64,000 nt of DNA from Desulfomicrobium sp. UBA5193 (GCA_002412965.1 DHWB01000004.1:496001-560000); one strand, 5' to 3'; counted from the stretch's first letter, positions 1 through 10,140 are shown. The notes: generated by a model from the sequence alone, not told the origin. Numbers and translations are program-made.

Positions 1-181
1 TTCTGCGAAGGGGATTCTAAATATCAGGAAATGCGGTGAAACGGCAGCATTTTGCATTGCAGTTCTATGCCTTGACCCACCGTATTCGTCAAGTTTTGCC
101 TCATTGCCGTGGGGCGCGTTTTGACGTAGACAATTTGAGTTTGAGCGATAAATTAAATGTAATGGAGTGCGAGAAATCAAT

Positions 182-544
182 ATGGAAGAAAAAATCGGGC
201 AGATCGTGACCTGGCTTGCGGACAAGAAGGGCACGAATATCAAGGCGCTTGACGTGCGGGGAATTTCACCCCTGACCGAGGCCATGATCTTTGTTACCGC
301 CAGATCGGCCAAGCATGCCCAGTCCCTGGCGGACGAAATCATGCAGCGGCTTGCGGAAAATAAGTGGGAATATTTAGGTGTCGAAGGCTTGCAGAACGGT
401 CAGTGGGTGCTGGTCGATTGCAACGATGTCATCGTGCATGTTTTTCAGGATGAAATGCGCTCCCTGTACAATGTCGAAGGGCTTTATTCCAAGGCCCCGG
501 CTTTTGCCCTGCCGAAGAGCGTCACTTCCGGGGAAGGTAAATGA
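182..544 (+). CDS. rsfS: Ribosomal silencing factor RsfS (YbeB/Iojap family)
   Basis: The protein of 120 residues matches the RsfS/YbeB/Iojap family: the opening ALDVRG stretch, the GVEGLQNGQWVLVD core and the DVIVHVFQDEMRSLYNVEGLY tail are typical. Family members bind ribosomal protein uL14 and block subunit joining when nutrients are scarce. An in-frame GTG lies at 167, but the ATG at 182 fits the family's usual start better. The stop overlaps the gpmI start as ATGA, so the two genes are probably translationally coupled, an arrangement common in Desulfovibrionales. No clear promoter was identified in the preceding 166 bases. Confidence 0.9.
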   Translation: MEEKIGQIVTWLADKKGTNIKALDVRGISPLTEAMIFVTARSAKHAQSLADEIMQRLAENKWEYLGVEGLQNGQWVLVDCNDVIVHVFQDEMRSLYNVEGLYSKAPAFALPKSVTSGEGK

Positions 545-2073
545 AGAAACCGTGCGTACTGCTGATTCTGGACGGCTGGGGCAAGGCCGCTCCCGGTCCG
601 GGAAATGCCGTGAGCCTGGCCCGGACTCCGCGCATGGACGCCCTTCTGTCTTCCTGTCCCAAGGGGGAGCTCAAATGCATGGGCCGTGATGTTGGTCTGC
701 CCGACGGACAGATGGGCAACTCCGAGGTCGGCCATCTGAACCTCGGAGCCGGGCGCATCGTCTATCAGGACATCATGCGCATCAACCTGGCCATCGAGGA
801 CGGCTCCCTGGCCGTAAGTCCTGTGCTGGCCGAGCTCGTGGGCACCGCCAAGGCGGCCTCGGGGAGGGTTCACCTGCTGGGCCTTGTCTCCGACGGGGGC
901 GTGCACAGCATGCTCACCCATCTGGAGGCGGTGGTCCAGGCCCTGACCGACCAGGGAGTGGCGGACATCTGCGTGCACGCCTTTCTGGACGGCCGGGACA
1001 CTCCACCGCGCAGCGGCCTTGGCTATATCGAGGAACTGGAGGCGTCCCTGGCCCGCATGGGCGCCGGGCGCATCGCCACGGTCTCGGGACGGTATTACGC
1101 CATGGACCGCGATCTGCGCTGGGAGCGTGTGGAGCGCGCCTACGAGGCCCTGACTGTAGGTCGGGGGCTGACCGCTTTGAGCGCGGCGCAGGCTGTGCGC
1201 GATGCCTATGAGAACGGAGAAAACGACGAGTTCGTCCAGCCTCGCGTCATCCTGCGGGATGGGGCGCCCTCGGGCCTGATTCAGGACGGCGACGCCGTGC
1301 TTTTCTTCAATTTTCGGGCGGACCGGACCCGGGAGCTGACCCGGGCCTTGAACGAAGACGGCTTCACGGGCTTTGCTCGTCCGCACAAGGTGCGCCTGTC
1401 GCGTTTCGTGACCATGACCCGCTACGACAAGAACTTCGATCTGCCCGTGCTCTTTCCGCCGGTCAGCCTGGACCGGATTCTGGGACAGGTCGTGTCCGAG
1501 CAGGGGATGCGCCAGCTGCGCACCGCCGAAACGGAAAAATACGCCCACGTGACCTATTTTTTCAACGGAGGCCAGGAGACGCCCTTTCCCGGCGAAGACC
1601 GCGAGATGCTGCCCTCACCCAAGGAAGTTCCTACCTACGACTTCAAGCCGGAGATGAGCGTGTACAAGATCACGGACACTCTCGTTGGCGCTCTCGAAAC
1701 GGGTCAATATGATCTGGCGGTGTGCAATTTCGCCAACCTCGACATGGTCGGGCACACCGGGGTCATCCCGGCGGCCGTCAAGGCCTGCGAAGCCGTAGAT
1801 GAATGTCTGGGCCGGGTCATGGATTGCGTGGCGGGCATGGGCGGCACGCTTCTGGTCACTGCGGACCACGGCAACGCCGAGGACATGCTGGACGAGCACG
1901 GCAACGTGAAGACCTCGCACAGCCTCAATCCCGTCCCGTTTGTCTATGTCGGGCCGGATCAGGTCCGGGTCAGGGATGGCCGCCTGGCCGATGTGGCCCC
2001 GACCATCCTGGGCATTCTGGGGATTGCGAAACCTGTGGAGATGACGGGAGAGAGCCTGCTCATCCCTCTTTGA
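541..2073 (+). CDS. gpmI: 2,3-bisphosphoglycerate-independent phosphoglycerate mutase
   Basis: This 510-residue protein has the usual length of cofactor-independent phosphoglycerate mutase, which interconverts 3- and 2-phosphoglycerate using two metal ions. Visible motifs include LDGWG near residue 10, the catalytic serine in MGNSEVGHLNLGAGR (about Ser61), the DGRDTPP loop, NFANLDMVGHTG and the metal-binding TADHGNAEDM stretch near the C-terminus. The ATG overlaps the rsfS stop by four bases. It is followed about 40 bases later by a strong intrinsic terminator, which closes the rsfS-gpmI unit. Confidence 0.97.
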   Translation: MKKPCVLLILDGWGKAAPGPGNAVSLARTPRMDALLSSCPKGELKCMGRDVGLPDGQMGNSEVGHLNLGAGRIVYQDIMRINLAIEDGSLAVSPVLAELVGTAKAASGRVHLLGLVSDGGVHSMLTHLEAVVQALTDQGVADICVHAFLDGRDTPPRSGLGYIEELEASLARMGAGRIATVSGRYYAMDRDLRWERVERAYEALTVGRGLTALSAAQAVRDAYENGENDEFVQPRVILRDGAPSGLIQDGDAVLFFNFRADRTRELTRALNEDGFTGFARPHKVRLSRFVTMTRYDKNFDLPVLFPPVSLDRILGQVVSEQGMRQLRTAETEKYAHVTYFFNGGQETPFPGEDREMLPSPKEVPTYDFKPEMSVYKITDTLVGALETGQYDLAVCNFANLDMVGHTGVIPAAVKACEAVDECLGRVMDCVAGMGGTLLVTADHGNAEDMLDEHGNVKTSHSLNPVPFVYVGPDQVRVRDGRLADVAPTILGILGIAKPVEMTGESLLIPL

Positions 2074-2115
2074 TGCTGAGCATTGAACGCAATACCCCAA
2101 CGCAAAGGGGTCAGG

Positions 2116-2141
2116 CCGCCGGGAAACCGGCGGTTTTTTTT
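2116..2141 (+). terminator. Rho-independent terminator after gpmI
   Basis: CCGCCGG (2116-2122) pairs with CCGGCGG (2127-2133) across a GAAA loop and is followed by eight T residues. It lies just downstream of gpmI on the same strand. Confidence 0.9.
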
Positions 2142-2179
2142 CGCGGTTTGTACAGTGTCCTGCCCAGAAAAGCGGGGTC

Positions 2180-2548
2180 TTATGCGTCCAGATCGATGTA
2201 GTTCTGGGGCGAAAAGCGCGGCGAGCAGATGGCCAGAAAGATCAGGTCAAGGGGGCCGGTGTTGGTGATGCGCTGGCGGCTTCCCGGCGGAATGACGACC
2301 ACATCGCCGGGACCGACAGGCGCGGGCGGCAGGCTGCCGACCTCGACCAACCCCTGTCCTTCAAGGATCAGGTAACGCTCGGTGGTCCGGGCCAGGGCGT
2401 GCCAGGACGTGGTTCGACCCGGCTCTACCCTGGCGCGGGCCAGGGATACGTCGGGGTCGTGCTCGCCGTTTGAGAGTTCGGTGATGAAGCAGCCTTCGCG
2501 AAAGTAGTATTCGCTCTGCGGATCATGGCTCAGGATGCGCGGCTCCAT
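2180..2548 (-). CDS. Small cupin-domain protein
   Basis: This 122-residue single-domain protein has cupin fold motifs: WHALARTTERYLILEG (motif 1-like, with one histidine and a downstream glutamate rather than the full HxH) and PGDVVVIPPGSRQRITN (motif 2). Small cupins bind metals or small ligands, and the substrate here cannot be told. The start lies three bases after the stop of the upstream minus-strand lipoprotein gene, so both are probably one transcript. Nothing further identifies its role. Confidence 0.8.
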   Translation of the reverse strand: MEPRILSHDPQSEYYFREGCFITELSNGEHDPDVSLARARVEPGRTTSWHALARTTERYLILEGQGLVEVGSLPPAPVGPGDVVVIPPGSRQRITNTGPLDLIFLAICSPRFSPQNYIDLDA

Positions 2549-2551
2549 CGG

Positions 2552-3265
2552 TTATCTGAGGATGAAGCCGCTGATTTTCAGATCCTTGGCCCAGGCTTTC
2601 CATGCGCCGCTCAAAAATGTGGCGGTCATGGTCTTGGGATTGAAAAGAACCTTCGCGTCCAGATCAAGGTGGCATTTGCGGTCATAGTTGGTGTGGCTGA
2701 AGCGCAGGGTCCAGGTCCCGTCCGCGTTGGGGCAGGCCTCTTCCACATAGCCAAGGTGGCCCGTCGACATCTTGCGGCCCTTGTTGCCGGCGATGACCAT
2801 GATCGAGCCGGCCTTGGGGATGGAGGTGGTCGCCTTGTTCTTGCGGGCGCACTCGAACCATTCCACGGGGCCGGTGTCACCCAGGCGACAGGTCATGATG
2901 CCGCTACGGCAGCGGGCGTAGGGCACGCATTGGGGCTGGCAGCGGCCGGTAACGGTCTTGCCCTTTGAATTTTTGGTCGTCTTGCCGGGTTGGAGTTTGA
3001 AACAGCCGGCGCGATTCTGGGTTGGGTCAACGGCTTCGCATTCGAGGCAGGGAGCTTGGGCTTCCTTGCCGATTTCGGTGGGTTTTTCGGACGGAGGTTC
3101 GCACGCTTCCGGAGCGGGTTCTTCCGCCGGGGCCGGCATGGTCGCGGGCGGCTCTGCAGCGCTTGGCGTCTGCGATGGACTTGGCACGGTCTTGGTGCAG
3201 GCCGTCAGGTTCACAAGGAGAAGGAAGAGAGTGAAAAAGAGAGCCGCTTTTGGCCAGGAACGCAT
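2552..3265 (-). CDS. Lipoprotein with CHAP-like cysteine hydrolase domain
   Basis: The N-terminus has a hydrophobic signal ending in a lipobox (LTAC), so it is probably lipidated. A proline/glutamate-rich linker follows, then a domain containing QCVPYARCRSGI and GHLGYVEE, which resemble the catalytic cysteine and histidine motifs of CHAP amidase/peptidase domains (about Cys113 and His170 from this start). CHAP enzymes cut peptidoglycan peptides. ATG at 3265 is chosen over 3277 because GGAG lies six bases before it. Eleven cysteines follow the lipobox, which is unusual and suggests disulfides. The next gene, a cupin, begins three bases after its stop. Confidence 0.65.
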   Translation of the reverse strand: MRSWPKAALFFTLFLLLVNLTACTKTVPSPSQTPSAAEPPATMPAPAEEPAPEACEPPSEKPTEIGKEAQAPCLECEAVDPTQNRAGCFKLQPGKTTKNSKGKTVTGRCQPQCVPYARCRSGIMTCRLGDTGPVEWFECARKNKATTSIPKAGSIMVIAGNKGRKMSTGHLGYVEEACPNADGTWTLRFSHTNYDRKCHLDLDAKVLFNPKTMTATFLSGAWKAWAKDLKISGFILR

Positions 3266-3369
3266 CCGGTGCTCCATGTTGGGATGAGGGTTGGTGTCCA
3301 GGTGCTTTAGTCGCAGCGCAAGACAGCGTCAATTGTGGCATGCACGGGAGACGACGGCGGATTTGGGGC

Positions 3370-3394
3370 AAAAAAAAGCCCGTCGGGGACGGGC
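3370..3394 (-). terminator. Rho-independent terminator after the RRM gene
   Basis: Read on the minus strand, GCCCGTC (3394-3388) pairs with GACGGGC (3384-3378) around a 3-nt loop and runs into a stretch of eight T residues (3377-3370). It lies 25 bases beyond the RRM gene's stop. Confidence 0.88.
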
Positions 3395-3418
3395 TTCCTC
3401 ATGATCGAACAGGACCGC

Positions 3419-3676
3419 TTAGTAGCGGGGGCGGCTCTCACGGGGCTGAGATTCGTTGACTTTCAGGGTGCGGCCCTGAAGATCGGTGCCGTTCACTGCC
3501 TGGATGGCCTTGCGGGCGCCTTCGTCATCCATCTCGACAAAGCCGAAACCACGGGAACGGCCAGTGGCGCGGTCCTCGATGACGTGAGCAGAGGTAACTT
3601 CGCCGTACTGGGAAAACAGGGACTTGAGGTCGGCGTCAGTGGTCGACCAGGACAGATTTCCAACATAGATGTTCAT
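3419..3676 (-). CDS. RNA-recognition-motif RNA-binding protein
   Basis: This 85-residue protein is a single RRM domain. RNP2 (IYVGNL, residues 3-8) and RNP1 (RGFGFVEM, about 43-50) are intact, and a short Arg-rich tail follows. Such stand-alone bacterial RRM proteins bind single-stranded RNA, and in some bacteria they are cold-induced. It is monocistronic, with its own terminator just downstream. Bases 3677-3871 upstream hold only its leader and no other feature I can name. Confidence 0.93.
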   Translation of the reverse strand: MNIYVGNLSWSTTDADLKSLFSQYGEVTSAHVIEDRATGRSRGFGFVEMDDEGARKAIQAVNGTDLQGRTLKVNESQPRESRPRY

Positions 3677-3871
3677 AGACTAAACTGTAACTCCGAAAAA
3701 AAAGGTAAATAAAATGCGGAGAGTCCGGCTGGAGACATTTGCCAGCTGGTCCGCACCAGCGGCACGTTCATTTCCCATGAAATGGCGCGACGCCTCCGAA
3801 CATCGACCCTGTAGGCGTGAGCGGGTGAACTGTCAATCCATTTTTTGGGCCGTGAAAAGGTCCGGCCAGCC

Positions 3872-4000
3872 TCACATGGGGTAGGGGACGACGATTCTGC
3901 GGCGCTTTTTTTGGGGTGCGCACGAAGGCAGCAGGGCGGACATGTGGAGGATCAGCAAAAAGCGAAAAAAAGCTCGCCTGGAGAAAAAGCGGGCCGTCAT
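3872..4000 (-). CDS. Putative 42-residue lipoprotein coupled to the DMT transporter gene
   Basis: A 42-codon reading frame starts in an ATGA overlap with the stop of the DMT transporter gene. Its product has basic residues, a hydrophobic stretch (FLLILHMSALL), a lipobox-like LPSC at about residues 25-28 and a short basic tail ending IVVPYPM. This is the layout of a very small lipoprotein. I recognise no family. The start overlap and signal-like composition support a real gene, but there is no strong ribosome-binding site, so it could be a chance frame. Confidence 0.4.
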   Translation of the reverse strand: MTARFFSRRAFFRFLLILHMSALLPSCAPQKKRRRIVVPYPM

Positions 4001-4902
4001 TGCTCGCTGGAGCCTTGTGCGTCCGCGAATTTCTGGACCACGGTCCCAGCCAGGATGAAGCCAAGCCCGACCAGGGTGGAGGAGAAGATGGTCTCGCCGA
4101 CCAGGAAATGGATGATGAAGAGGGACAGGAAGGGGGCCAGGTAAATGAGGTTGCTGACTTGGGCCGTGGTCCGGGACAGGCGCAGGGCCGACATCCAGAG
4201 TACGAAGGTCACGCCCATTTCGAAGACGCCGATGTAGACCGCGCCTAGGAAACCCGGTCCGTTGGGGAGCAGGGAGATGCCCGAGAGCAAGGCCCATATC
4301 AAAGTATAGAACGCCCCGCAGCAGAAGTTGAGCAGCAGGCGAAGGGTCGGGTCCAGGCGGTCCTTGACCCCGAAAATCCAGAAGAGGGCCCATATCACGG
4401 TGCTGCTCATGGCCAGGGCGAAGCCAAGCGGGCTCTCCATCTCAAAGCCGAGCAGATCCCCGTGGGTGGAGATAATGAGGGCGCCGAGATAGCTGAGACC
4501 GATGGCCGCGAACTGCAGCCCGCGAATCTTTTGCTTCAGGAGAGGGATGGACAGGATGCTCATGGTGATGGCCCAGGTGTAGTTGATGGCCTGGGCTTCC
4601 TGGGCCCGGAGCAGATCGTAGGCCCGGATCAGGATGAGGTAGTAGAGAAATGGGTTGAGTCCGCCAAGAACCAGCGAGAAGCGTGCTTCCTTCCAGGTCA
4701 GTGTGGTAAGTTCCTTCAGTCGGCCCTGGATGACCAGGATGACGGCGAGGACCAGGACCGAGGTCAGGCTTGCATAGAAAAGCAGGGGCTCCGGCCCGAG
4801 GTGGCGCAGGGAAAGCTTGAAGGCCGTGGCCACGGTGGACCACAGGCAGACGGCGGCCAGGCCGTAGAGGTATGCTTTCTTTTGGTTGCTCTGCTTTTCC
4901 AT
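3997..4902 (-). CDS. DMT-superfamily (EamA) transporter
   Basis: The 301-residue product is almost entirely hydrophobic, with about ten membrane segments arranged as two EamA repeats. Recognisable pieces are LYGLAAVCLWSTVATAFKLS at the start and FLVGETIFSSTLVGLGFILAG at the end, both typical of drug/metabolite transporters. The substrate cannot be inferred. The longer frame to 4971 would use a TTG codon, so the ATG at 4902 is preferred. Bases 4903-5114 form the divergent intergenic region with the amino-acid importer. Confidence 0.85.
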   Translation of the reverse strand: MEKQSNQKKAYLYGLAAVCLWSTVATAFKLSLRHLGPEPLLFYASLTSVLVLAVILVIQGRLKELTTLTWKEARFSLVLGGLNPFLYYLILIRAYDLLRAQEAQAINYTWAITMSILSIPLLKQKIRGLQFAAIGLSYLGALIISTHGDLLGFEMESPLGFALAMSSTVIWALFWIFGVKDRLDPTLRLLLNFCCGAFYTLIWALLSGISLLPNGPGFLGAVYIGVFEMGVTFVLWMSALRLSRTTAQVSNLIYLAPFLSLFIIHFLVGETIFSSTLVGLGFILAGTVVQKFADAQGSSEQ

Positions 4903-5114
4903 GGGCCCGGGGGATCGGTTGCGGTTTTTGGAAAATGAATATACCGATGTCGGAGTGTCGCAAGGCTGCAAATCGTTCGCATTTGGAAGCGTTGTGCCGC
5001 AAAACGAACTGGTTTGGCGCTCTTCACCAAGAGGATGAGAGAACCTGGCCGGTTTCGACGTACTTGTGGGGGAACCTCATTTTTTGTCAAACGTTTTCAT
5101 GAGGATGGAAAAAC

Positions 5115-5858
5115 ATGCTGAAACGCGCTGCTTTTGTGATCGCCTGCCTTGTGTGCATGGTTGCTGGCCCCGCCCTGGCGGAGGAAAAAGTCCTGATAAA
5201 CGGCATCGACGCCAATTATCCCCCGTTCGCCTATGTTGATCAGAGCGGAAAGCCCGGCGGCTTTGATGTCGACGCCGTGGATTGGATCGCGGCCAAGATG
5301 GGCTTCAAGGTCAAGCACGTGCCCGTGGACTGGGATGGCATCATCCCCAACCTGCTGGCCAAGAAGATCGACTTCATCTGCTCCGGCATGACCATCACCG
5401 CCGAGCGGGCCGAGAAGGTCAATTTCACCACCCCTTACTGGGAAGTGAAGAACGTTTTCGTGACCAAGAAAGATTCCAAGCTCAAGGCTGAGGAAATCTA
5501 CGGCAAGGAAGTGACCGTCGGCATGCAGGCCGGTACCTCCGAAGCCAAGTGGATGGCCGAGGAAAAGGAAAAGCAGGGCTGGAAGTTCACCATCCGCCAC
5601 TACGATTCCGCGCCCATGGCCATTGAAGACCTGGTTAACGGCCGCATCGACGCAGCCGCCATGAACTATCCCCCGGCCCGTGACGCCGAGCAGAAGAAGC
5701 CCGTGCAGATCATCGGCATCTTCGGCGAAGTGGAGCCCTTTGGCGCCGCCGTACGCAAGGAAGACAAGGAACTGCTCGACAAGCTGAACAAGGGCTTCGA
5801 GATGCTGAAAGCCGACCCCTACTGGGAAGCACTCATCGCCAAGCACCTGAACAAGTAA
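5115..5858 (+). CDS. Polar amino-acid ABC transporter substrate-binding protein
   Basis: A Sec signal peptide (LKRAAFVIACLVCMVAGPALA) is followed by a type-2 periplasmic binding fold of the family 3 (PBPb) kind. Motifs include NYPPFAYVDQSGKPGGFDVD, FICSGMTITAERAEKVNFT and VGMQAGTSE, all typical of polar amino-acid binding proteins. Length (247 residues) is normal. GAGGA lies nine bases before the ATG. It is the first gene of a four-gene importer and is separated from the permease by a hairpin with a T-run, probably to give excess binding protein. Confidence 0.93.
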   Translation: MLKRAAFVIACLVCMVAGPALAEEKVLINGIDANYPPFAYVDQSGKPGGFDVDAVDWIAAKMGFKVKHVPVDWDGIIPNLLAKKIDFICSGMTITAERAEKVNFTTPYWEVKNVFVTKKDSKLKAEEIYGKEVTVGMQAGTSEAKWMAEEKEKQGWKFTIRHYDSAPMAIEDLVNGRIDAAAMNYPPARDAEQKKPVQIIGIFGEVEPFGAAVRKEDKELLDKLNKGFEMLKADPYWEALIAKHLNK

Positions 5859-5879
5859 TTCCGCTGCTGTTTGAAACCT

Positions 5880-5918
5880 CGGGAAGGTCTGGCAATGTCC
5901 CGGCCTTCCCGTTTTTTT
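5880..5918 (+). terminator. Intra-operon attenuator/terminator after the binding-protein gene
   Basis: CGGGAAGG (5880-5887) pairs with CCTTCCCG (5904-5911) and is followed by seven T residues. It sits between the binding-protein gene and the permease gene, so it probably ends part of the transcripts. Confidence 0.8.
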
Positions 5919-5952
5919 GCCACGCCACGCCTCTGAAGGATCCGCCCTGATC

Positions 5953-6621
5953 ATGAACGAAACCGTCACTGTTCTCATCGACGCCCTGCCATATGTGCTG
6001 CAGGGCGCGGCCGTCACCGTCACAGCCGTCGTCGGGGCCATGTTCCTGGGCCTCTTCATCGGCGTGCCCCTGGCCGTGGGCCAGGTCTATGGGCGGGGGC
6101 CGGTGCGGACGCTGTGCGGCCTCTATGTCTGGTTTTTTCGGGGCGTGCCCATTCTGGTGCTCCTTTTTCTTTTTTATTTCGGGTTGTTCAACCTTGTGGG
6201 GCTGAACCTGAACGCGGTCGCGGCCGCGACCATAGTGCTGGGCATGACCAGCGGCGCCTATCAATCCCAAATTTTTCGCGGCGCCATCCTGTCCCTGTCC
6301 AAGGGGCAGCTCAAGGCGGCCCGAGCCCTCGGCATGTCCGACGGCCTGGCCATCCGGTCCATCATCCTGCCCCAGGCCCTGCGCCTGTCCATTCCCGGCT
6401 GGTCCAACGAGTATTCCATCATCCTGAAGGACTCTGCCCTGGCCTTTGTGCTCGGGGCGAGCGAGATCATGGCCCGGACCCACTTCGTTGCTTCCCGGAC
6501 CTACCAGCATCTGCCCCTGTACGTCAGCGCGGCGGTGCTCTATTTTCTGCTGACCTGGGCTGGGGTCGTGGCCCTGCGTGCATTGGAAAAACGTGTCAGA
6601 ATAAAAGGTTATGTGCATTAA
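5953..6621 (+). CDS. Polar amino-acid ABC transporter permease (first)
   Basis: This inner-membrane permease of 222 residues belongs to the HisM/GlnP family. It has about five membrane segments, FFRGVPILVLLFLFYFGL near the middle and the EAA loop ARALGMSDGLAIRSIILPQALR, which contacts the ATPase. The ATG at 5953 is chosen over an upstream TTG because GAAGGA precedes it. Its TAA overlaps the ATG of the ATPase gene by one base (TAATG). Confidence 0.93.
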   Translation: MNETVTVLIDALPYVLQGAAVTVTAVVGAMFLGLFIGVPLAVGQVYGRGPVRTLCGLYVWFFRGVPILVLLFLFYFGLFNLVGLNLNAVAAATIVLGMTSGAYQSQIFRGAILSLSKGQLKAARALGMSDGLAIRSIILPQALRLSIPGWSNEYSIILKDSALAFVLGASEIMARTHFVASRTYQHLPLYVSAAVLYFLLTWAGVVALRALEKRVRIKGYVH

Positions 6622-7394
6622 TGACGAAAGCGAACACAAAGACTCCGCTGATGCGGGTGCATGGAATATCCAAGGTTTTGGGCGGCCGCGAGATCCTCAA
6701 GTCCGTGAGCCTGGATCTGTACGAAGGCGAAATGAAGGTGCTCATCGGACCCTCAGGGGGCGGTAAGAGCACCCTTTTGCAGTGCATGAACTATCTCATC
6801 GTGCCTGATCGCGGGGAAATCGAGCTCGAAGGCCAGCATGTGGACCCGAACAAGGCCCGCGAGCTCTGCGTGTTCCGTCAGCATGTGGGCATGATTTTTC
6901 AGGATTTCAATCTGTTCGATCACCTGACCGCCGTGGACAACGTCAGCATCGCCCTGCGCAAGGTCCGGGGCATGAGCCGCAGCCAGGCCCGGGTTCGGGC
7001 CATGGCCGAGCTGGATCGGGTCGGGCTTGCCGACAAGGGGCACCTCTATCCGGCGGAGCTGTCGGGCGGGCAGAAGCAGCGCGTGTCCATCGCCCGCGCT
7101 CTGGCCATGGACCCGAAGGTCATGCTCCTGGACGAGCCCACGTCGGCCCTTGATCCGGAACTGGTCAGCGAAGTGCTGACCGTCATCCGCGGGTTGGCCC
7201 AAAACGGCATGACCATGGTCATGGCCACGCACCAGATGGGCTTTGCACGGTCCCTGGCCGACGAAGTGCTGTTCATGCAGGAGGGCCGTATCATCGAGCA
7301 GGGCAGCCCCAAGGAATTGCTGGCCGAGGGCTCGGGCACCCGCACCCTGGATTTCTGCTCCCAGATCATGGACGTCGAGGGCGCCAGCACATGA
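6621..7394 (+). CDS. Polar amino-acid ABC transporter ATP-binding protein (GlnQ type)
   Basis: The 257-residue ATPase has Walker A GPSGGGKST, the Q-loop in MIFQDFNLFDHLTAVDNV, signature LSGGQKQRVSIARAL, Walker B VMLLDEPTSALDPE and the H-loop ATHQMGFA. This pattern is characteristic of polar amino-acid importers (GlnQ/HisP/ArtP). It starts on the permease stop (TAATG) and ends in an ATGA overlap with the second permease gene, so translation is tightly coupled. Confidence 0.95.
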   Translation: MTKANTKTPLMRVHGISKVLGGREILKSVSLDLYEGEMKVLIGPSGGGKSTLLQCMNYLIVPDRGEIELEGQHVDPNKARELCVFRQHVGMIFQDFNLFDHLTAVDNVSIALRKVRGMSRSQARVRAMAELDRVGLADKGHLYPAELSGGQKQRVSIARALAMDPKVMLLDEPTSALDPELVSEVLTVIRGLAQNGMTMVMATHQMGFARSLADEVLFMQEGRIIEQGSPKELLAEGSGTRTLDFCSQIMDVEGAST

Positions 7395-8059
7395 ACGAGG
7401 AGCTTGTCTTTCTGCTTGAGCGGCTGGTGCCGGCCCTGAATAAGGGTGTACTGATGAGCGTGCAGCTCATCGTGCCTTCAGCCATCCTGGGGATGTTTTT
7501 CGGCGTGGTGGTGGGCGCGTGCCGGGCCTTTGGCAACAGGGCTGTCCAGTCCCTGGCCAATGGCTACGCGGCGCTCTTCCGGGGTACGCCGCTGGTCATT
7601 CAGCTGTTCATCCTCTATTTCGGCCTGCCAAACGTGGGCATCTATTTTCAGCCGTACACGGCGGCCGTGCTCGGCTTCACCCTGTGCAGCGCAGCCTATC
7701 ATTCGGAGTACATCCGTGGCGGGCTCCTCTCCATCAAGCGCGGGCAGGTGCTGGCGGCCCAGGCGCTGGGTTTCTCCACGTTCACGACCCTGGTCTGGAT
7801 CATCATCCCTCAGGCCTTTCGCCGCGCGTTGCCCGGTTGCGGAAACGAGATCGTGTACCTGATCAAGTATTCGTCCCTGGCCTACGTCATCACCTGCTTC
7901 GAACTGACCGGCCAAGCCAAGATCATCGCGAGCGAGAGTTTTCGCTTCAGCGAGGTCTTCATGGTCGTGGGCGTGTATTACCTGACCCTGGTCAGCGTGG
8001 CCACCTATGGCCTGCGCAGGCTGGAAAAGAGACTGGAAATTCCCGGCTTCGGTCATTAG
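7391..8059 (+). CDS. Polar amino-acid ABC transporter permease (second)
   Basis: The second HisM/GlnP-type permease has 222 residues, with LFRGTPLVIQLFILYFGLP and the EAA loop AQALGFSTFTTLVWIIIPQA. Two different permeases imply a heterodimeric membrane channel. The start overlaps the ATPase stop by four bases, and it is the last gene of the importer. The specific amino acid transported cannot be told from sequence. Confidence 0.93.
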   Translation: MNEELVFLLERLVPALNKGVLMSVQLIVPSAILGMFFGVVVGACRAFGNRAVQSLANGYAALFRGTPLVIQLFILYFGLPNVGIYFQPYTAAVLGFTLCSAAYHSEYIRGGLLSIKRGQVLAAQALGFSTFTTLVWIIIPQAFRRALPGCGNEIVYLIKYSSLAYVITCFELTGQAKIIASESFRFSEVFMVVGVYYLTLVSVATYGLRRLEKRLEIPGFGH

Positions 8060-8087
8060 TCTGATTCAAATCCCGGCGTCATTTCCC

Positions 8088-8137
8088 GCGGCCGGCCCCT
8101 GTCGGCCGCTTCCGTTCCCGGCCCTTGCATGGCCGGG
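8088..8137. other. Two adjacent GC-rich hairpins between importer and ettA
   Basis: GCGGCCG (8088-8094) pairs with CGGCCGC (8103-8109), and CCCGGCC (8117-8123) pairs with GGCCGGG (8131-8137). Neither has a T-run, so they are stem-loops of uncertain role, perhaps 3'-end protection. Confidence 0.45.
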
Positions 8138-8176
8138 AAGAAAGCATACAATCAATCCATATTCGAGGTTATTTTC

Positions 8177-9859
<1,683 letters not shown>

Positions 9860-9986
9860 CAGGCTGCTTGAAAAACGGCGATCTGCTTTGTCACTGCAGA
9901 AACTCCAGAACCTCACGTATGTCTGAATACGCTTCGGCCCTGGAGTTTCTTTGTTCCTCGCAGCTCACCATTTTTTAAGCAGCCTG
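9860..9986. repeat. TIR-bounded interspersed repeat, copy A (shortened)
   Basis: The element is 127 bp. Its ends CAGGCTGCTTGAAAAA and TTTTTTAAGCAGCCTG are inverted repeats (15 of 16 match). An inner stem GAAACTCCAG / CTGGAGTTTC is also present. It shares internal blocks (CGGCGATCTGCTT, TCACTGCAGAAA, TTTGTTCCTCGCA) with copies at 33524 and 55270, but lacks about 16 bp of the centre found in those. It begins immediately after the ettA stop. No coding capacity is seen, so it is a non-autonomous, MITE-like or REP-like element. Confidence 0.85.
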
Positions 9987-10027
9987 GACAGTTGTGATTT
10001 TTCAGTCAGTTAACCGTGATTTGTCGT

Positions 10028-10063
10028 GAACCCGGCCAAGAATAATCCGGGCCGGGTTCTTTT
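10028..10063 (+). terminator. Intrinsic terminator downstream of ettA
   Basis: GAACCCGGCC (10028-10037) pairs perfectly with GGCCGGGTTC (10050-10059), followed by TTTTC. It probably ends ettA transcripts that read through repeat copy A. Confidence 0.75.
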
Positions 10064-10140
10064 CAAGTGGGGCAACGGATGGTAGTAAGGGGGCTTGTCG
10101 ATACAGCACAGCACCCCCTTTCGCTGACAAGGAGATCATT

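Noticed and set aside
484..1548. Long minus-strand open frame across gpmI
   Set aside because: It lies entirely within gpmI (plus strand), shows no domain and has the composition of a reverse-strand shadow in GC-rich DNA. Similar shadows over nifD, nifK, hdrA and typA were rejected for the same reason.
4903..4971. Extended start of the DMT transporter at 4971
   Set aside because: The codon there is TTG and the added residues are not hydrophobic or conserved-looking; ATG at 4902 fits better.
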